Shown one piece after another: positions 8,834-16,806 of a stretch of DNA of 64,000 nt. The number at the start of each line of letters is the position of its first letter. The stretch's first letter is position 1. The notes under the pieces are model-generated. The model saw only the letters and a list, made by a program, of their open reading frames with translations, did not search any database and was not told where the DNA came from. The stretch comes from Bin87 sp965232895 (GTDB lineage: Bacteria > Chloroflexota > Dehalococcoidia > Lucifugimonadales > UBA3495): contig OZ247430.1 of NCBI GenBank assembly GCA_965232895.1, forward strand, positions 682,001 through 746,000, given 5' to 3'. The translations under genes and the position numbers were made by a program.

Positions 8834-8999
8834 TCATGCGTATCCAGGTTGGGTAGTTTGTCAGAATCAGGATTATCGGGATTCATGGATTGACCGGATT
8901 GAGACCATTTGGGGCAGAAATCTCCAAATCCTGATAATCCATAAATCCGGCGAATCCGGCTTCTGACTGTTCCCCGCCACCTTACCGGGCACGCATGAG
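8834..8999. repeat. terminal-repeat element with palindromic core B
   Basis: Left end TCATGCGTATCCAGGTT and right end GGGCACGCATGAG bracket the core GTCAGAATCAGGATT...AATCCGGCTTCTGAC. It lies between the VWA pseudogene and the intact VWA gene. About 165 bp. Confidence 0.8.
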
Positions 9000-9051
9000 C
9001 GCCGCTACTCCTTGACAATGACACACTCCAGTCACCAGGCGTGAGGTATCC

Positions 9052-9852
9052 ATGGCATATTCGGCACGTTGGTTGAGCTACGAGCAGGACGACAGGCGCA
9101 GAGGGCGCGGCGGGCGGCGCAAATGGCCGTGGTTGCTGCTGCTGCTCGTACTGCTGGCCGCGTTCCTTGTCACGGGCTGGGCATGGTATGAAAACTCCGA
9201 AGGCGTCGATCTGGCGCAGCCGGTGGCCATCCAGACCGCCTTGCCTGCCCTGCTCATCGACGACACCATGGTTGTATATGTGGTTGATAACTCCGGCAGC
9301 ATGCAGGACAAGCTGTTGCCGCTGCATCAGGCCCTGCACGAGGTGGCTGCCAAACCCACCGAGAACAGCGAAATTGCGGTGCTGATGTTCGGCTCGTCGC
9401 ATCAGATGTTGTTTGACTTCGCTGAGCCGGAAGCCGCGCCCTGGGATACCGCCATTACATCCTTCACCGCCGGCAGCGGGGGAACCGCGATGTTCTTGGC
9501 GCTTGAAGAGGCCCTGGATATACTTCCGGAACGCCAGGTCTGCGTTGAGGAAACCCAATTTTTTGTTTTCAGCGCCACCACCTGCCGGCAGAACCGCATC
9601 GTGCTGATGTCCGATGGTTTTGCGAACGACGCTTTTGTGATGTCCGGCACACCTATGTCATCCCATCTAAGCGCTGAACAAGAAGCAGAGTTGCTGCAAG
9701 AGCAATCATCGCTTGAAACATCAATCGTAGAACGACTGGTCCGGTCCGGCACGCCCGTTGATACCATCGCCTTTGGGGTCGACGCGGATGAAGCAGGGCT
9801 GAGGCTCATATCCGATGTTACCGGCGGCACGTTCATTGAAGCCTACTACTGA
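9052..9852 (+). CDS. membrane-anchored VWA-domain protein
   Basis: A 266-residue protein: basic N-terminus, one membrane helix (about residues 25-44), then an extracytoplasmic von Willebrand factor A domain. The MIDAS metal site is complete: DNSGSM, the threonine of GGTAM, and Asp in LMSDG. GAGG precedes the ATG. A cysteine pair in the loop after LPERQV may form a disulfide. A decayed tandem copy lies upstream. Role unknown; VWA proteins mediate protein contacts or metal-protein assembly. Confidence 0.85.
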   Translation: MAYSARWLSYEQDDRRRGRGGRRKWPWLLLLLVLLAAFLVTGWAWYENSEGVDLAQPVAIQTALPALLIDDTMVVYVVDNSGSMQDKLLPLHQALHEVAAKPTENSEIAVLMFGSSHQMLFDFAEPEAAPWDTAITSFTAGSGGTAMFLALEEALDILPERQVCVEETQFFVFSATTCRQNRIVLMSDGFANDAFVMSGTPMSSHLSAEQEAELLQEQSSLETSIVERLVRSGTPVDTIAFGVDADEAGLRLISDVTGGTFIEAYY

Positions 9853-9913
9853 CCCCGCGCATCCTCCTTCTACCCGACTGAAATCCTCACCAAATGTGTG
9901 ACGGTGGCTACTC

Positions 9914-10639
9914 GTGACGCTCACTCAACATACCGCCCAGGCTGCCCAGGCTTTTTTCGACGCCGCCGACCAGCATTTCGAGGATGAGGAGCCGCTGCTG
10001 GCCTACGACAACCTGTGGAATGCCGCCGCCCACGCCCTGACCGCCGTCGCGGAAGCGCGCGGCTGGCCGACGGGCGAACCGCAAGATCTGAAGGCTGCCT
10101 CCGACCGCCTGGCCAACGAAGCCAGCGACCACCACCTGCGCCACCAGTTCGCCGTGGCCCAGCAGTTCCGCGCCAGGTTCAACCGCGGCTTCGTCGAGCG
10201 GCATCAACTGGCCGACTATTGCCGGCTGATGCGTGAGTTCGTCGACCGCATGCTCGCCCTGCTGGAGGCCTGCGGGCAGGACGCTCCGCTGACACCCCGC
10301 GAGCGCTTCGAGGCCGCACGGGTTTCGTCGCAGGCCGCCGACGCAGAGTTCACGGCAGGAGACATCGCCGCCGGCTCGGCCAGCCTCTGGCAAGCTGCCG
10401 TCCACGCCGTGACCGCCGCGGCCCTCAAGCGCGGTTGGTCCGTCGATGGTCACCAGGAGGTGAAAGCCGCCGCCGACCGCCTCGCCGCCGGAGACGCCGT
10501 CGTCGTCGCCGGCTTCTTTGCCGCCCAGCAATTTCACGCCAACGCCACCCACGGCTTCATGGAGCCCGACGACGTCGCCCGGGGCCTTCCGCTGGCGCAG
10601 GACTTCGTGCAACGCATCCTCGCCCGGCTTGAAGTCTGA
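9914..10639 (+). CDS. duplicated-domain HEPN/PaREP1-like protein
   Basis: A 241-residue all-helical protein built from two copies of the same unit (residues about 5-118 and 124-241): each has an FFDAADQHF/AADAEFTAGD helix, W-AA-HA-TA-A--RGW, then AA-DRLA and a late AQQF. The single-unit relative is at 39950-40300. The pattern is that of PaREP1/HEPN-like proteins. The start is GTG 9914; no strong Shine-Dalgarno is visible. No HEPN RNase RxxxxH motif is obvious, so nuclease activity is not assumed. Confidence 0.6.
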   Translation: MTLTQHTAQAAQAFFDAADQHFEDEEPLLAYDNLWNAAAHALTAVAEARGWPTGEPQDLKAASDRLANEASDHHLRHQFAVAQQFRARFNRGFVERHQLADYCRLMREFVDRMLALLEACGQDAPLTPRERFEAARVSSQAADAEFTAGDIAAGSASLWQAAVHAVTAAALKRGWSVDGHQEVKAAADRLAAGDAVVVAGFFAAQQFHANATHGFMEPDDVARGLPLAQDFVQRILARLEV

Positions 10640-10653
10640 CCTCGAATCAGACA

Positions 10654-10682
10654 TTGCCGCAACCGGGCGCTTATGCCATAAT
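10654..10682 (+). promoter_or_regulatory. sigma70-type promoter for 10718 gene
   Basis: TTGCCG, 17-base spacer, CATAAT, ending about 35 bases before ATG 10718. Confidence 0.5.
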
Positions 10683-10717
10683 CGCGCCATCGCCTGTTGC
10701 TTTGCTGGACCTTTCCA

Positions 10718-11062
10718 ATGATGACCCCAGCGGATTATTACCTCCTCGGTCTGCTTAGTTTCATCGCTCTGCTGCTGATTGCCATCCTTGGCATCCTCTA
10801 CCGCCAGGGCCGCGCCATTGGCCGGCTTGAAGGCCAGTTCGATGGCCTGAACGAGCGCATCAATGGCCTGAACGAGCGCATCAATAGTCTTGCGGCCAGG
10901 ATCGAAAGAGTGGAGGAACAAATGGCAGCCCTGCGCGCGGAAATGGGTGAGGTCAGGGGCCTGCTGGTATCTCTGCACGAGCGCGTAGACCTGCTCATGC
11001 GCCACCACCATGACGACGCCGGCCGCGTTGTGATTATCCCCGAAGAGATCGCCGCCGACTGA
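10718..11062 (+). CDS. membrane-anchored coiled-coil protein
   Basis: A 114-residue protein with one N-terminal helix (about residues 7-29) followed by a coiled coil containing a perfect GLNERIN repeat and then heptads to about residue 85; a His-rich HHH cluster precedes the tail. Tandem ATGATG at 10718/10721 gives the start (the longer frame from TTG 10697 overlaps the promoter spacing). Same plan as 2245-2754 but unrelated repeat unit. Function unknown. Confidence 0.65.
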   Translation: MMTPADYYLLGLLSFIALLLIAILGILYRQGRAIGRLEGQFDGLNERINGLNERINSLAARIERVEEQMAALRAEMGEVRGLLVSLHERVDLLMRHHHDDAGRVVIIPEEIAAD

Positions 11063-11076
11063 TTCCATTCTGCCCG

Positions 11077-11508
11077 TCACCACGCCCCCAGCTCCGCCGG
11101 CCCGTCCTGCCGGAACCGCGCCTCGAACCGCACCGGCTCGCCGGCCACGCTGCTGATCCGGTAGGACAGGCACGTGAACCGGCCCGACACCCGCCGCCGG
11201 CCCGGCCCATTGCCCGCCGGCCCGTACTCCACGGCAACTGCCCGGCCGACGATGCCCGCCAGAACCACGTCCGGGCCGATGACCGACGTGTCGTCCCACC
11301 GCCCGGACAGGGTGAACTCCTGGGCCAGTTCTGCGCCCGCCGCCGTGCTGGGTGACGTGTCATTGACGCCGGCAGTGTCCCGCCCGCGCAGCTCCCGGCC
11401 CAGCGGCCCGGCCCGTTCCACCCAGGGTGACAGGTCCCGCATCACGCCGCCGGAGTCCTCCACCGCCAAGTAGCTGCGTCCAGCGCTGGAATATCCGGTC
11501 ACGCTCAC
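11077..11508 (-). CDS. phage tail-like structural protein
   Basis: A 143-residue protein starting at GTG 11508, overlapping the connector stop (GTGA) and preceded by GGGGGTG. It includes RDLSPWVERAGPL and later ELAQEFTLSGRWDD, a layout seen in small tail-tube or tail-completion proteins. Position directly after the head-tail connector supports a tail role. The upstream in-frame extension belongs to the connector gene. Function by context only. Confidence 0.5.
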   Translation of the reverse strand: MSVTGYSSAGRSYLAVEDSGGVMRDLSPWVERAGPLGRELRGRDTAGVNDTSPSTAAGAELAQEFTLSGRWDDTSVIGPDVVLAGIVGRAVAVEYGPAGNGPGRRRVSGRFTCLSYRISSVAGEPVRFEARFRQDGPAELGAW

Positions 11509-12356
11509 ACCCCCAATGCGGCAACGCGCCGGCGATAGGGTTTCAGCAGCGCCCGCATCGCCGGGGAGATGCCATCCGCATCTGACCGGCCATCGCCCTC
11601 CGGCGGCTGGAAAGGCGCCCCAAGCCTCGCCCTCCACCAGACGGCGGCCTGCTGCAGGCACGCCTCGGTCACCGCGGGTGGGTAGCGGTACACCGACACT
11701 CCTGACCCCACCGCGTGTGTGGCTGGCGTCGTGCCGTTGACGCCACGCTGCACGGTGAGCGTGATGGCGCCCTGGGCGACGGCGGCGTTGGTCACGTACA
11801 TCTGCTCGTCGCCGACCCGCACCGTGTGGCCCGCTGACAATGGCGCGGAAACGGCGCCGGATGCGGCCACCGTGATCTCTGCGTCATCCATCGCCGCCTC
11901 TGTGCCCGATACCTGCAATCCCGTGTCCTCGCGCACGTCGCCGTAGCCCCAGGCGCCGGCGACGATCACGCCGCCCCGGCTCAGCGGGAACTGTCGCCCG
12001 CCGGCCGTCGCCACGATGCGGGTGTAGGGTCGTCCGTCCGGCTCCGCGGGCGCGGCGTTCAGCGGGTAGGCCAGCCAGTCGCCGGAGTTCCACCCGACCC
12101 ACCGGCCGGTGGATCCCTGGCGCACGCGCACCTCGGCGGCGGACGTCAGGTCGGTCACCGCCAGCGAAACCTGTCCCGTGCCGTCGAACCGGCGCTTGCC
12201 CTCGGTGACGTAGAAGTGGCGGTCGCAATACCCGTCGATCCACCGGGACGCCGTTTCCAGCATCCCCAGCAGCCGTTCGTCGTGTCCGTCGTCCGGCGTG
12301 TTGAGAAACGCCGGCGATTTCAGCGTGGTCAGGTCACCGTAAGCGTTGGGCATCAT
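11505..12356 (-). CDS. phage head-tail connector (gp6-like)
   Basis: A 284-residue protein. The N-terminus (AYGDLTTLK, LLGMLETASRWIDGYCDRHFY) is typical of gp6/gp15-type connector proteins, and VTEACLQQAAVWW near the end matches their conserved terminal helix. Start is ATGATG at 12356/12353 with GGGGGA upstream; the longer frame runs into a repeat element and is rejected. It would form the ring below the portal. Confidence 0.75.
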   Translation of the reverse strand: MMPNAYGDLTTLKSPAFLNTPDDGHDERLLGMLETASRWIDGYCDRHFYVTEGKRRFDGTGQVSLAVTDLTSAAEVRVRQGSTGRWVGWNSGDWLAYPLNAAPAEPDGRPYTRIVATAGGRQFPLSRGGVIVAGAWGYGDVREDTGLQVSGTEAAMDDAEITVAASGAVSAPLSAGHTVRVGDEQMYVTNAAVAQGAITLTVQRGVNGTTPATHAVGSGVSVYRYPPAVTEACLQQAAVWWRARLGAPFQPPEGDGRSDADGISPAMRALLKPYRRRVAALGV

Positions 12357-12363
12357 TCCCCCA

Positions 12364-12643
12364 TTGTCAGAATCAGGATAGGAGTTACGCACTTGAAATT
12401 ACAAACCCGTCATTCCTGCGAAAGCAGGAATCCATAGACTTTATAGTGAACGAATCGGGAACACTGTTAACGATTTCAGCCACTGGATTCCCGCTTTCGC
12501 GGGAATGACGTTTGTTATGCTGCCCAACTGCGTAAGTCCTATGAGGATTGCCAGGATTTCGGGATTGGCAGGATTGCGGCCTTCCGGTGGCGAAACCATT
12601 TCAATCCTGCTGATCCTCAAATCCGGCAAATCCGGATTCTGAC
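12364..12643. repeat. core-B element interrupted by a MITE
   Basis: GTCAGAATCAGGA at 12367-12378 and the remainder of a core-B palindrome (12542-12643, ending GGATTCTGAC) are separated by a 163-bp MITE. The outer GCGTAYCCAGTTT ends are absent. It lies between the capsid and connector genes of the phage module. Confidence 0.75.
12379..12541. mobile_element. C-MITE copy 1 (163 bp)
   Basis: Terminal inverted repeats TAGGAGTTACGCACTTG / CAACTGCGTAAGTCCTA. Flanks TCAGGA and TGAGGA look like a target duplication with one change. The interior carries core C: TTCCTGCGAAAGCAGGAA and TTCCCGCTTTCGCGGGAA. No coding capacity. Nearly identical to the copy at 26919-27081. Confidence 0.8.
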
Positions 12644-12645
12644 GA

Positions 12646-13998
12646 CTACACCGTGATGTTGTATTGCAGCGCCGTATGCGTCGCCGTCGATCGCTTGCCC
12701 GTCCGTTCCATGAAGGCCAGTCGCATGCTCACCACCATGATGTTCTGCCGCTTCTGGATGTCCCGCGTCGTCTCGATCATCAGCTCCCGCCGGAACCCCA
12801 GCCGCCACTGCGTCCGGTTCACCGCCAGCAGCCGGCCCTTGGTGTTGCTGTTGCCGCCGTCGCTCACCTTGCCGTCGGCGTCGGACTGCGCCATCTGCTC
12901 GGAGACTATGACGGGTATGCCGTCCACTTGCGCCAGCTGACCGTTCAACAGCGTCGCCTGCGGGCCCAGCTTGTCCAGCGTGCGGAACTCGCCGATGGCC
13001 AGCGACTTGATGTACGTCCCCACGTCGGCGATGTACGCCAGCTCCGACGGGCGGACGCCGTACTTGCCCAGCAGACCCCGCGCCTCGTTGAACATGTCCG
13101 CGCTGGGCGCTGCCCCATGGCCGTTGCCCTGCGCCGCGTTGTCCACCAGCGGCAGGTGCAGCAGCCCGTCGAACCCGACCAGCCAGTGCGCCTTGCCCGC
13201 CGTGGACGCGGCGATGTTGGCTCCGTCGGCGTTGATGTTGTCCTTCCCGGTGGTGTCCGCGTTCAGCAGCACGTCGTCGATCACCTCCACGGCGTTGCGG
13301 ACCAGCGTGCTGCGCACCTCCGCCGCCATGGCGATCACCGCGTCCTCCTCCAGTGTCAGCGACCACGGAACCTCGGCCACCAGCTCGTGGGCCGTGAGCG
13401 TCTGCCGGCCGGTGGTGAGCGCGGTCTCGGTGGTGGCGGTGTTCTCGGTGCCGGGATACCAGGACACGTTGCCCAGCTGCAGGGGGATCTTGAAGGGGTT
13501 GGTCGGCATGTCCACCCGGGTGAACAGGCCGGCCACGTGGGTATCCACGTTGATGTCCGCCCAGAGAGCCGCCGCCTCGCCTGTAGTCACCAGCTCATCG
13601 CCCGCGCCGGCGGTGGTACTGTCCATGGCCGCCTTCAGGTTGGCCTGCCAGTCCTCCAGCGCCCGGGGATTCACGTCGCCGGGATCGCGCTGCTGCGCCG
13701 CCAGCACGCTGCGCACACAGGCCAGGTCCAGCGCGTCCATCCCCTGGTACTTGCCGAAGGGCACGCGCGGACGGTCGCCGCCGCGTTCCATGCCCCGCTC
13801 CATGCCAGCATAGCGGGCCAGCATGGCCTGCTTCTCACCGGACCGCTGCTTCTCGGTCAGCTCGCCCACGGCGCGGCTGATCCGCTCCATTTCCTCCCGC
13901 AGGGGCGGCAGGTCCGCGTCCAGCCGCTGCCGGTAGAACTCGCGCACCTCCGCAACCTCGTTCTTGATTGTTTCCAGTTCCCACGTTGAAAGCGTCAT
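12646..13998 (-). CDS. HK97-family major capsid protein
   Basis: A 450-residue phage capsid protein. The N-terminal 80 residues form the charged coiled-coil scaffold (delta) domain typical of HK97-fold precursors; the remainder has the hallmark order: TTGEAAALW, IPLQLGNVSWYPGTEN, an E-loop with LTAHELVAEVPWSLTLEED, ADGIPVI-type segment (VDGIPVIVSEQM) and the final NRTQWRLGFRRELMIET. The gene is intact, sits directly after the prohead protease and would form the shell of a virion or GTA-like particle. Confidence 0.9.
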   Translation of the reverse strand: MTLSTWELETIKNEVAEVREFYRQRLDADLPPLREEMERISRAVGELTEKQRSGEKQAMLARYAGMERGMERGGDRPRVPFGKYQGMDALDLACVRSVLAAQQRDPGDVNPRALEDWQANLKAAMDSTTAGAGDELVTTGEAAALWADINVDTHVAGLFTRVDMPTNPFKIPLQLGNVSWYPGTENTATTETALTTGRQTLTAHELVAEVPWSLTLEEDAVIAMAAEVRSTLVRNAVEVIDDVLLNADTTGKDNINADGANIAASTAGKAHWLVGFDGLLHLPLVDNAAQGNGHGAAPSADMFNEARGLLGKYGVRPSELAYIADVGTYIKSLAIGEFRTLDKLGPQATLLNGQLAQVDGIPVIVSEQMAQSDADGKVSDGGNSNTKGRLLAVNRTQWRLGFRRELMIETTRDIQKRQNIMVVSMRLAFMERTGKRSTATHTALQYNITV

Positions 13999-14043
13999 AC
14001 CTTTGCAAACTCCTTACAATCCTGTCCATCCTGTCCATCGATG

Positions 14044-14766
14044 TCAGTTCCGCAGCCCCTGCAGCAGCCCCACCACCTCGTCCAGCGCGCGAGCCGTCTC
14101 CGCCGGCGCCGCGGCGGAACCCGGGGCGTCCTCCGCCAGCAGGGCCCCGCCGTTGGCCGGCACCGGCACCGCAGAGATCTCCAGCAGCTCCTGCTCCAGG
14201 AACCGGATGCCCAGGAACGCGCCGTTCACCGGGTCCCGCCGCTCCTCGAAGCGCAGCGGCCGGAAGCCGACGGACACGCCCTTCTGGTAGCCCTGGCGGT
14301 AGAGCCGTTCCACCTGGCCGGCAAACTCCGTGGGCGCGAACTCCAGCCGCGCCCGCAGCGCCCGTCCGTCGCTCCACACCGCCTCCGCCCGCCCGATGGC
14401 CGGCTCGCCGTAGTCGTGGGCCCACAGCACCACCGGGTTGTCCCGGTAGGCGTCCAGCCGCCATCCCTCCGGCGCGACGGTATCGCCGTGCCGGTCCACC
14501 TCACCCGTGGACGCCACGAAAACCAGCGGGCCGCCCATGGCCTTGTCGCTGCCATCCCCGTTCCAAAATCGCTCATCCTGAGCCTGTCGAAAGGCCGTCC
14601 CCTGCTTGCACACTACCGGCGCCTCGGCCGCGCCCCGCCGGTAGGCCGCCAGGGACGCCAGCAGCGCCGCCCGTCCGTCGGGCAGACCCCGCGACGCGCG
14701 CCAGCCGGCCGGGCGACCCGACCGCCGCGCTCCCGCCTCCATCATGGTCCGCCTCAGCATCGTCAT
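14044..14766 (-). CDS. HK97-family prohead protease
   Basis: A 240-residue protein with the S78-type prohead protease core: FVASTGEVDRHGD, then NPVVLWAHDYGEPAIG with the active-site His, and GVSVGFRP with the Ser. It would mature the capsid encoded downstream. ATG 14766 has GGGGAGG upstream. A palindromic repeat of the widely found CTGAGCCTGTCGAAAGG type lies in frame at about 14578-14597, upstream of the catalytic domain (residues encoding FRQAQDERF). The N-terminal 60 residues are unlike the family and may be newly acquired. Confidence 0.85.
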   Translation of the reverse strand: MTMLRRTMMEAGARRSGRPAGWRASRGLPDGRAALLASLAAYRRGAAEAPVVCKQGTAFRQAQDERFWNGDGSDKAMGGPLVFVASTGEVDRHGDTVAPEGWRLDAYRDNPVVLWAHDYGEPAIGRAEAVWSDGRALRARLEFAPTEFAGQVERLYRQGYQKGVSVGFRPLRFEERRDPVNGAFLGIRFLEQELLEISAVPVPANGGALLAEDAPGSAAAPAETARALDEVVGLLQGLRN

Positions 14767-14822
14767 CCAGACCTCCCCGCCGGCGTCCCTGACGCACGGG
14801 CCAACCCGCCACCGACTCACGC

Positions 14823-14867
14823 AAAAAGCCGGTGGACCCGACCCGCCATCAGGTCAGTCCACCGGCT
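14823..14867 (-). terminator. intrinsic terminator (minus strand)
   Basis: An 11-bp perfect stem (AGCCGGTGGAC/GTCCACCGGCT, 19-base loop) is followed on the minus strand by UUUUU. It lies just upstream of the prohead protease, so it probably marks the end of a lost upstream gene or attenuates phage-module transcription. Confidence 0.65.
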
Positions 14868-14980
14868 CTCGTCTCGCTTGATTTACTACAGGCTAACGGC
14901 CCGCTGCGTCCGCGGTCAACGGGATGGTGTCAGCAATTGGAAAATCGAACCTCTCAGATCGCCGTCTTTACTGGGATTGA

Positions 14981-14986
14981 TATAAT
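14981..14986 (+). promoter_or_regulatory. extended -10 promoter for 15026 gene
   Basis: TGATATAAT, an extended -10 box, 40 bases before ATG 15026. No good -35 is seen. Confidence 0.5.
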
Positions 14987-15025
14987 TGCCCTGCGAACGT
15001 AGCTGCTGGGCCACAGAAACAACCG

Positions 15026-16177
15026 ATGACAACGCCGAGCTTCGACATTACGCCATTTCTTGACCAAGACGAAGGCCAGCATTTCGAACGCAAATCGCTG
15101 TTAGAGGGGCCGGAAGGCGCCAAGAAGTCGCGTCCTCGCCGCGCCATCCGCGACGACGTTGCGGAGAATGTGGCCGCTTTCGCAAACGCCGAGGGTGGCA
15201 TACTCATCCTGGGCATTGAAGATGAAGACCTCACCGTTACCGGCCATAAGCTGCCAAAACGGGCGGTGGACGACATCCTGGCAACGCCGCGCAACCGCTT
15301 GATCCCTCAACAGCCCGAAGGCTTTGTTGTAACGGTCGGCGACCATGAGCTGATTGTCTTCGACGTGCCCGCGGAGGTCAGCGACGCCATCAGCGGTATG
15401 ATGCGGCGCCCTTCGCGATTGGTGGGCAACCGTTTCCAAGAAACTCCTGAGTACCCGGATTTCGCTTGGCTTGAAGCATTGTTCAACGCCGTCGCACACC
15501 GCGATTACGGAGTCATGGGAGCCTGCACAGAAATCCACATTTTTGATGACCGTATGGAAGTGGCCAGCCCTGGCTCGTTGGTTGACAACCTAACCTTGGA
15601 AGACTTGCTCCGGCTGGAACGCGTTCACTACAGCCGCAATCCCCGAATTGTTCGGTCTCTGGTGGACCTCGGATTGGCGCGCGACCAAGGCGAAGGCATC
15701 CCGCGTATGTTCGCTGAAATGGCCGACGCCTTCCTTCCCCAGCCGGAGATACAAACCAACCATCGGGGCGTTTCCGTTACCCTGCGTAACACCCCTACGC
15801 TGAGTGGCTCTGATCACGGATTCATCTCACGATTGGACTTCGGGGGGCTCTCCCGCAACGAATTTCGCGCTTTGCTCCGCGCTCACCGTCAAGGCCAGAT
15901 CGATAACGCTGGGCTACGGAGTTTGTCCGGCCTCGACACGCTAAACGCCAGCCGACTGCTGCGTGGTCTCTGCGACAAAAACTTGCTGGAACTCCATCCC
16001 CATGGGTTTAACAGTTACTACACTCTAACCTCCTCTCTTGCGATGTCCAGCAGCGGGGAGCTTGAGCCGAAAGTTGGGGAGCCCGAGCCCGTAACTGGAG
16101 AGCTCAGGCCGGAAGTTGGGGAGCCCGAGCCCGTAACTGGAGAGCTCGGGCCGGAAGTTAGGGAGCCGAGCCCGTAA
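15026..16177 (+). CDS. AlbA_2-domain regulator (N-terminal part of frameshifted gene)
   Basis: A 383-residue frame of the COG2865 type (AlbA_2/schlafen-like domain plus ATPase-like region and HTH). Visible features: HFERKSLLEG, ENVAAFANAEGGILILGIED (AlbA_2 core), then EALFNAVAHRDYG and IHIFDDRMEVASPGSL of the central domain, and an HTH-like GLSRNEFRALL segment. The frame enters 42-bp tandem repeats (14-residue unit ELRPEVGEPEPVTG) and stops early because the third unit lacks one C near 16166. The remaining winged-helix end follows in another frame (16178-16611). These proteins are often linked to phage defence or transcriptional control. Confidence 0.8.
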   Translation: MTTPSFDITPFLDQDEGQHFERKSLLEGPEGAKKSRPRRAIRDDVAENVAAFANAEGGILILGIEDEDLTVTGHKLPKRAVDDILATPRNRLIPQQPEGFVVTVGDHELIVFDVPAEVSDAISGMMRRPSRLVGNRFQETPEYPDFAWLEALFNAVAHRDYGVMGACTEIHIFDDRMEVASPGSLVDNLTLEDLLRLERVHYSRNPRIVRSLVDLGLARDQGEGIPRMFAEMADAFLPQPEIQTNHRGVSVTLRNTPTLSGSDHGFISRLDFGGLSRNEFRALLRAHRQGQIDNAGLRSLSGLDTLNASRLLRGLCDKNLLELHPHGFNSYYTLTSSLAMSSSGELEPKVGEPEPVTGELRPEVGEPEPVTGELGPEVREPSP

Positions 16178-16337
16178 CTGGAGAGCTCGGGCCGGAAGTT
16201 GGGGAGCCCGAGCCCGTAACTGGAGAGCTCAGGCCGGAAGTTGGGGAGCCCGAGCCCGTAACTGGAGAGCTCAGGCCGGAAGTTGGGGAGCCCGAGCCCG
16301 TAACTGGAGAACTCGGGCCGGAGGTTGGGGAGCTTCC
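16058..16337 (+). repeat. 42-bp tandem repeat, six units plus partial
   Basis: Units start at 16058, 16100, 16142, 16183, 16225, 16267 and a diverging partial unit at 16309. All full units are 42 bp except the third (41 bp). Copy-number change alone would keep frame; the single-base deletion does not. The minus strand is also open across the array but has no start or product. Confidence 0.9.
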
Positions 16338-16611
16338 AATACGCATTCAAGAGCGCATTGTTCGGCTTGGCCAGAGGGCGCCTCGTGACCGCGTACAAGA
16401 GGTCATCCAAGACATATGCTCGCAAGGGATATGGGTAACCTCCTCGGAAATATCTCAGCATCTCAACCGTAAACAGGGCAATCTCACGTGGAATTACCTC
16501 TCCCCTATGGTGGAAAGTGGCCTGCTTGAAAGGCGTTTCCCGGGAAATGTTACCCATCCGCAACAAGCGTACCGCTCCGTCACGTCCCAGCTCACGCTTC
16601 CGCTGACGTAG
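16178..16611 (+). pseudogene. out-of-frame C-terminal part of the AlbA_2 gene
   Basis: If the missing C near 16166 is restored, the frame continues through the remaining repeats into about 90 further codons: RIQERIVRLGQRAPRDRVQ, EVIQDICSQGIWVTSSEIS, LTWNYLSPMVESGLLERRF, ending at TAG 16609-16611. This is a plausible winged-helix domain, as expected for the family's C-terminus. There is no independent start signal. Confidence 0.75.
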
Positions 16612-16631
16612 AACTTCTCACAGTCACCCTA

Positions 16632-16727
16632 CTACTCCCCCGCCCGTTCCAGGTTCAGCGCCAGCAGACGCTCCAGGATCTCCCCGGCGGCCAGGTCCGC
16701 CGGCCACCCGTAGGCGTCGGCCCGTGC
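16632..16727 (-). pseudogene. 3'-end fragment of an MmeI-like RM gene
   Basis: The minus strand reads ADAYGWPADLAAGEILERLL then ALNLERAGE and stop, nearly identical (about nineteen in twenty bases over the first 80) to the last 30 codons of the RM gene ending at 17853. Nothing of the rest of the gene is present. With the intact 3' end it brackets the ncRNA region and the DUF3800 gene. Confidence 0.85.
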
Positions 16728-16771
16728 AGCATGAGGACAGGTCCAAGTGGGCCGGACGACGGCAAATTCCG

Positions 16772-16800
16772 TTGACAAAAGCCTGATTAGATAATACCCT
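16772..16800 (+). promoter_or_regulatory. promoter of candidate ncRNA
   Basis: A consensus TTGACA, 17-base spacer and TACCCT. The expected start is near 16807, which is where the first strong helix begins. Confidence 0.55.
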
Positions 16801-16806
16801 ATTCAG

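Noticed and set aside
12379..12541. Small RNA or attenuator in the phage module
   Set aside because: The inverted repeats are accounted for by a MITE that recurs at 26919 and 39647 in unrelated contexts.
16058..16337. Possible CRISPR array
   Set aside because: The 42-bp units are directly adjacent with no spacers and lie inside a coding frame.
16018..16566. Minus-strand ORF with 14-residue SSYGLGLPNFRPEL repeats
   Set aside because: It is the antisense reading of the 42-bp repeats. The plus strand carries a recognisable AlbA_2 protein before the repeats and a winged-helix segment after them.
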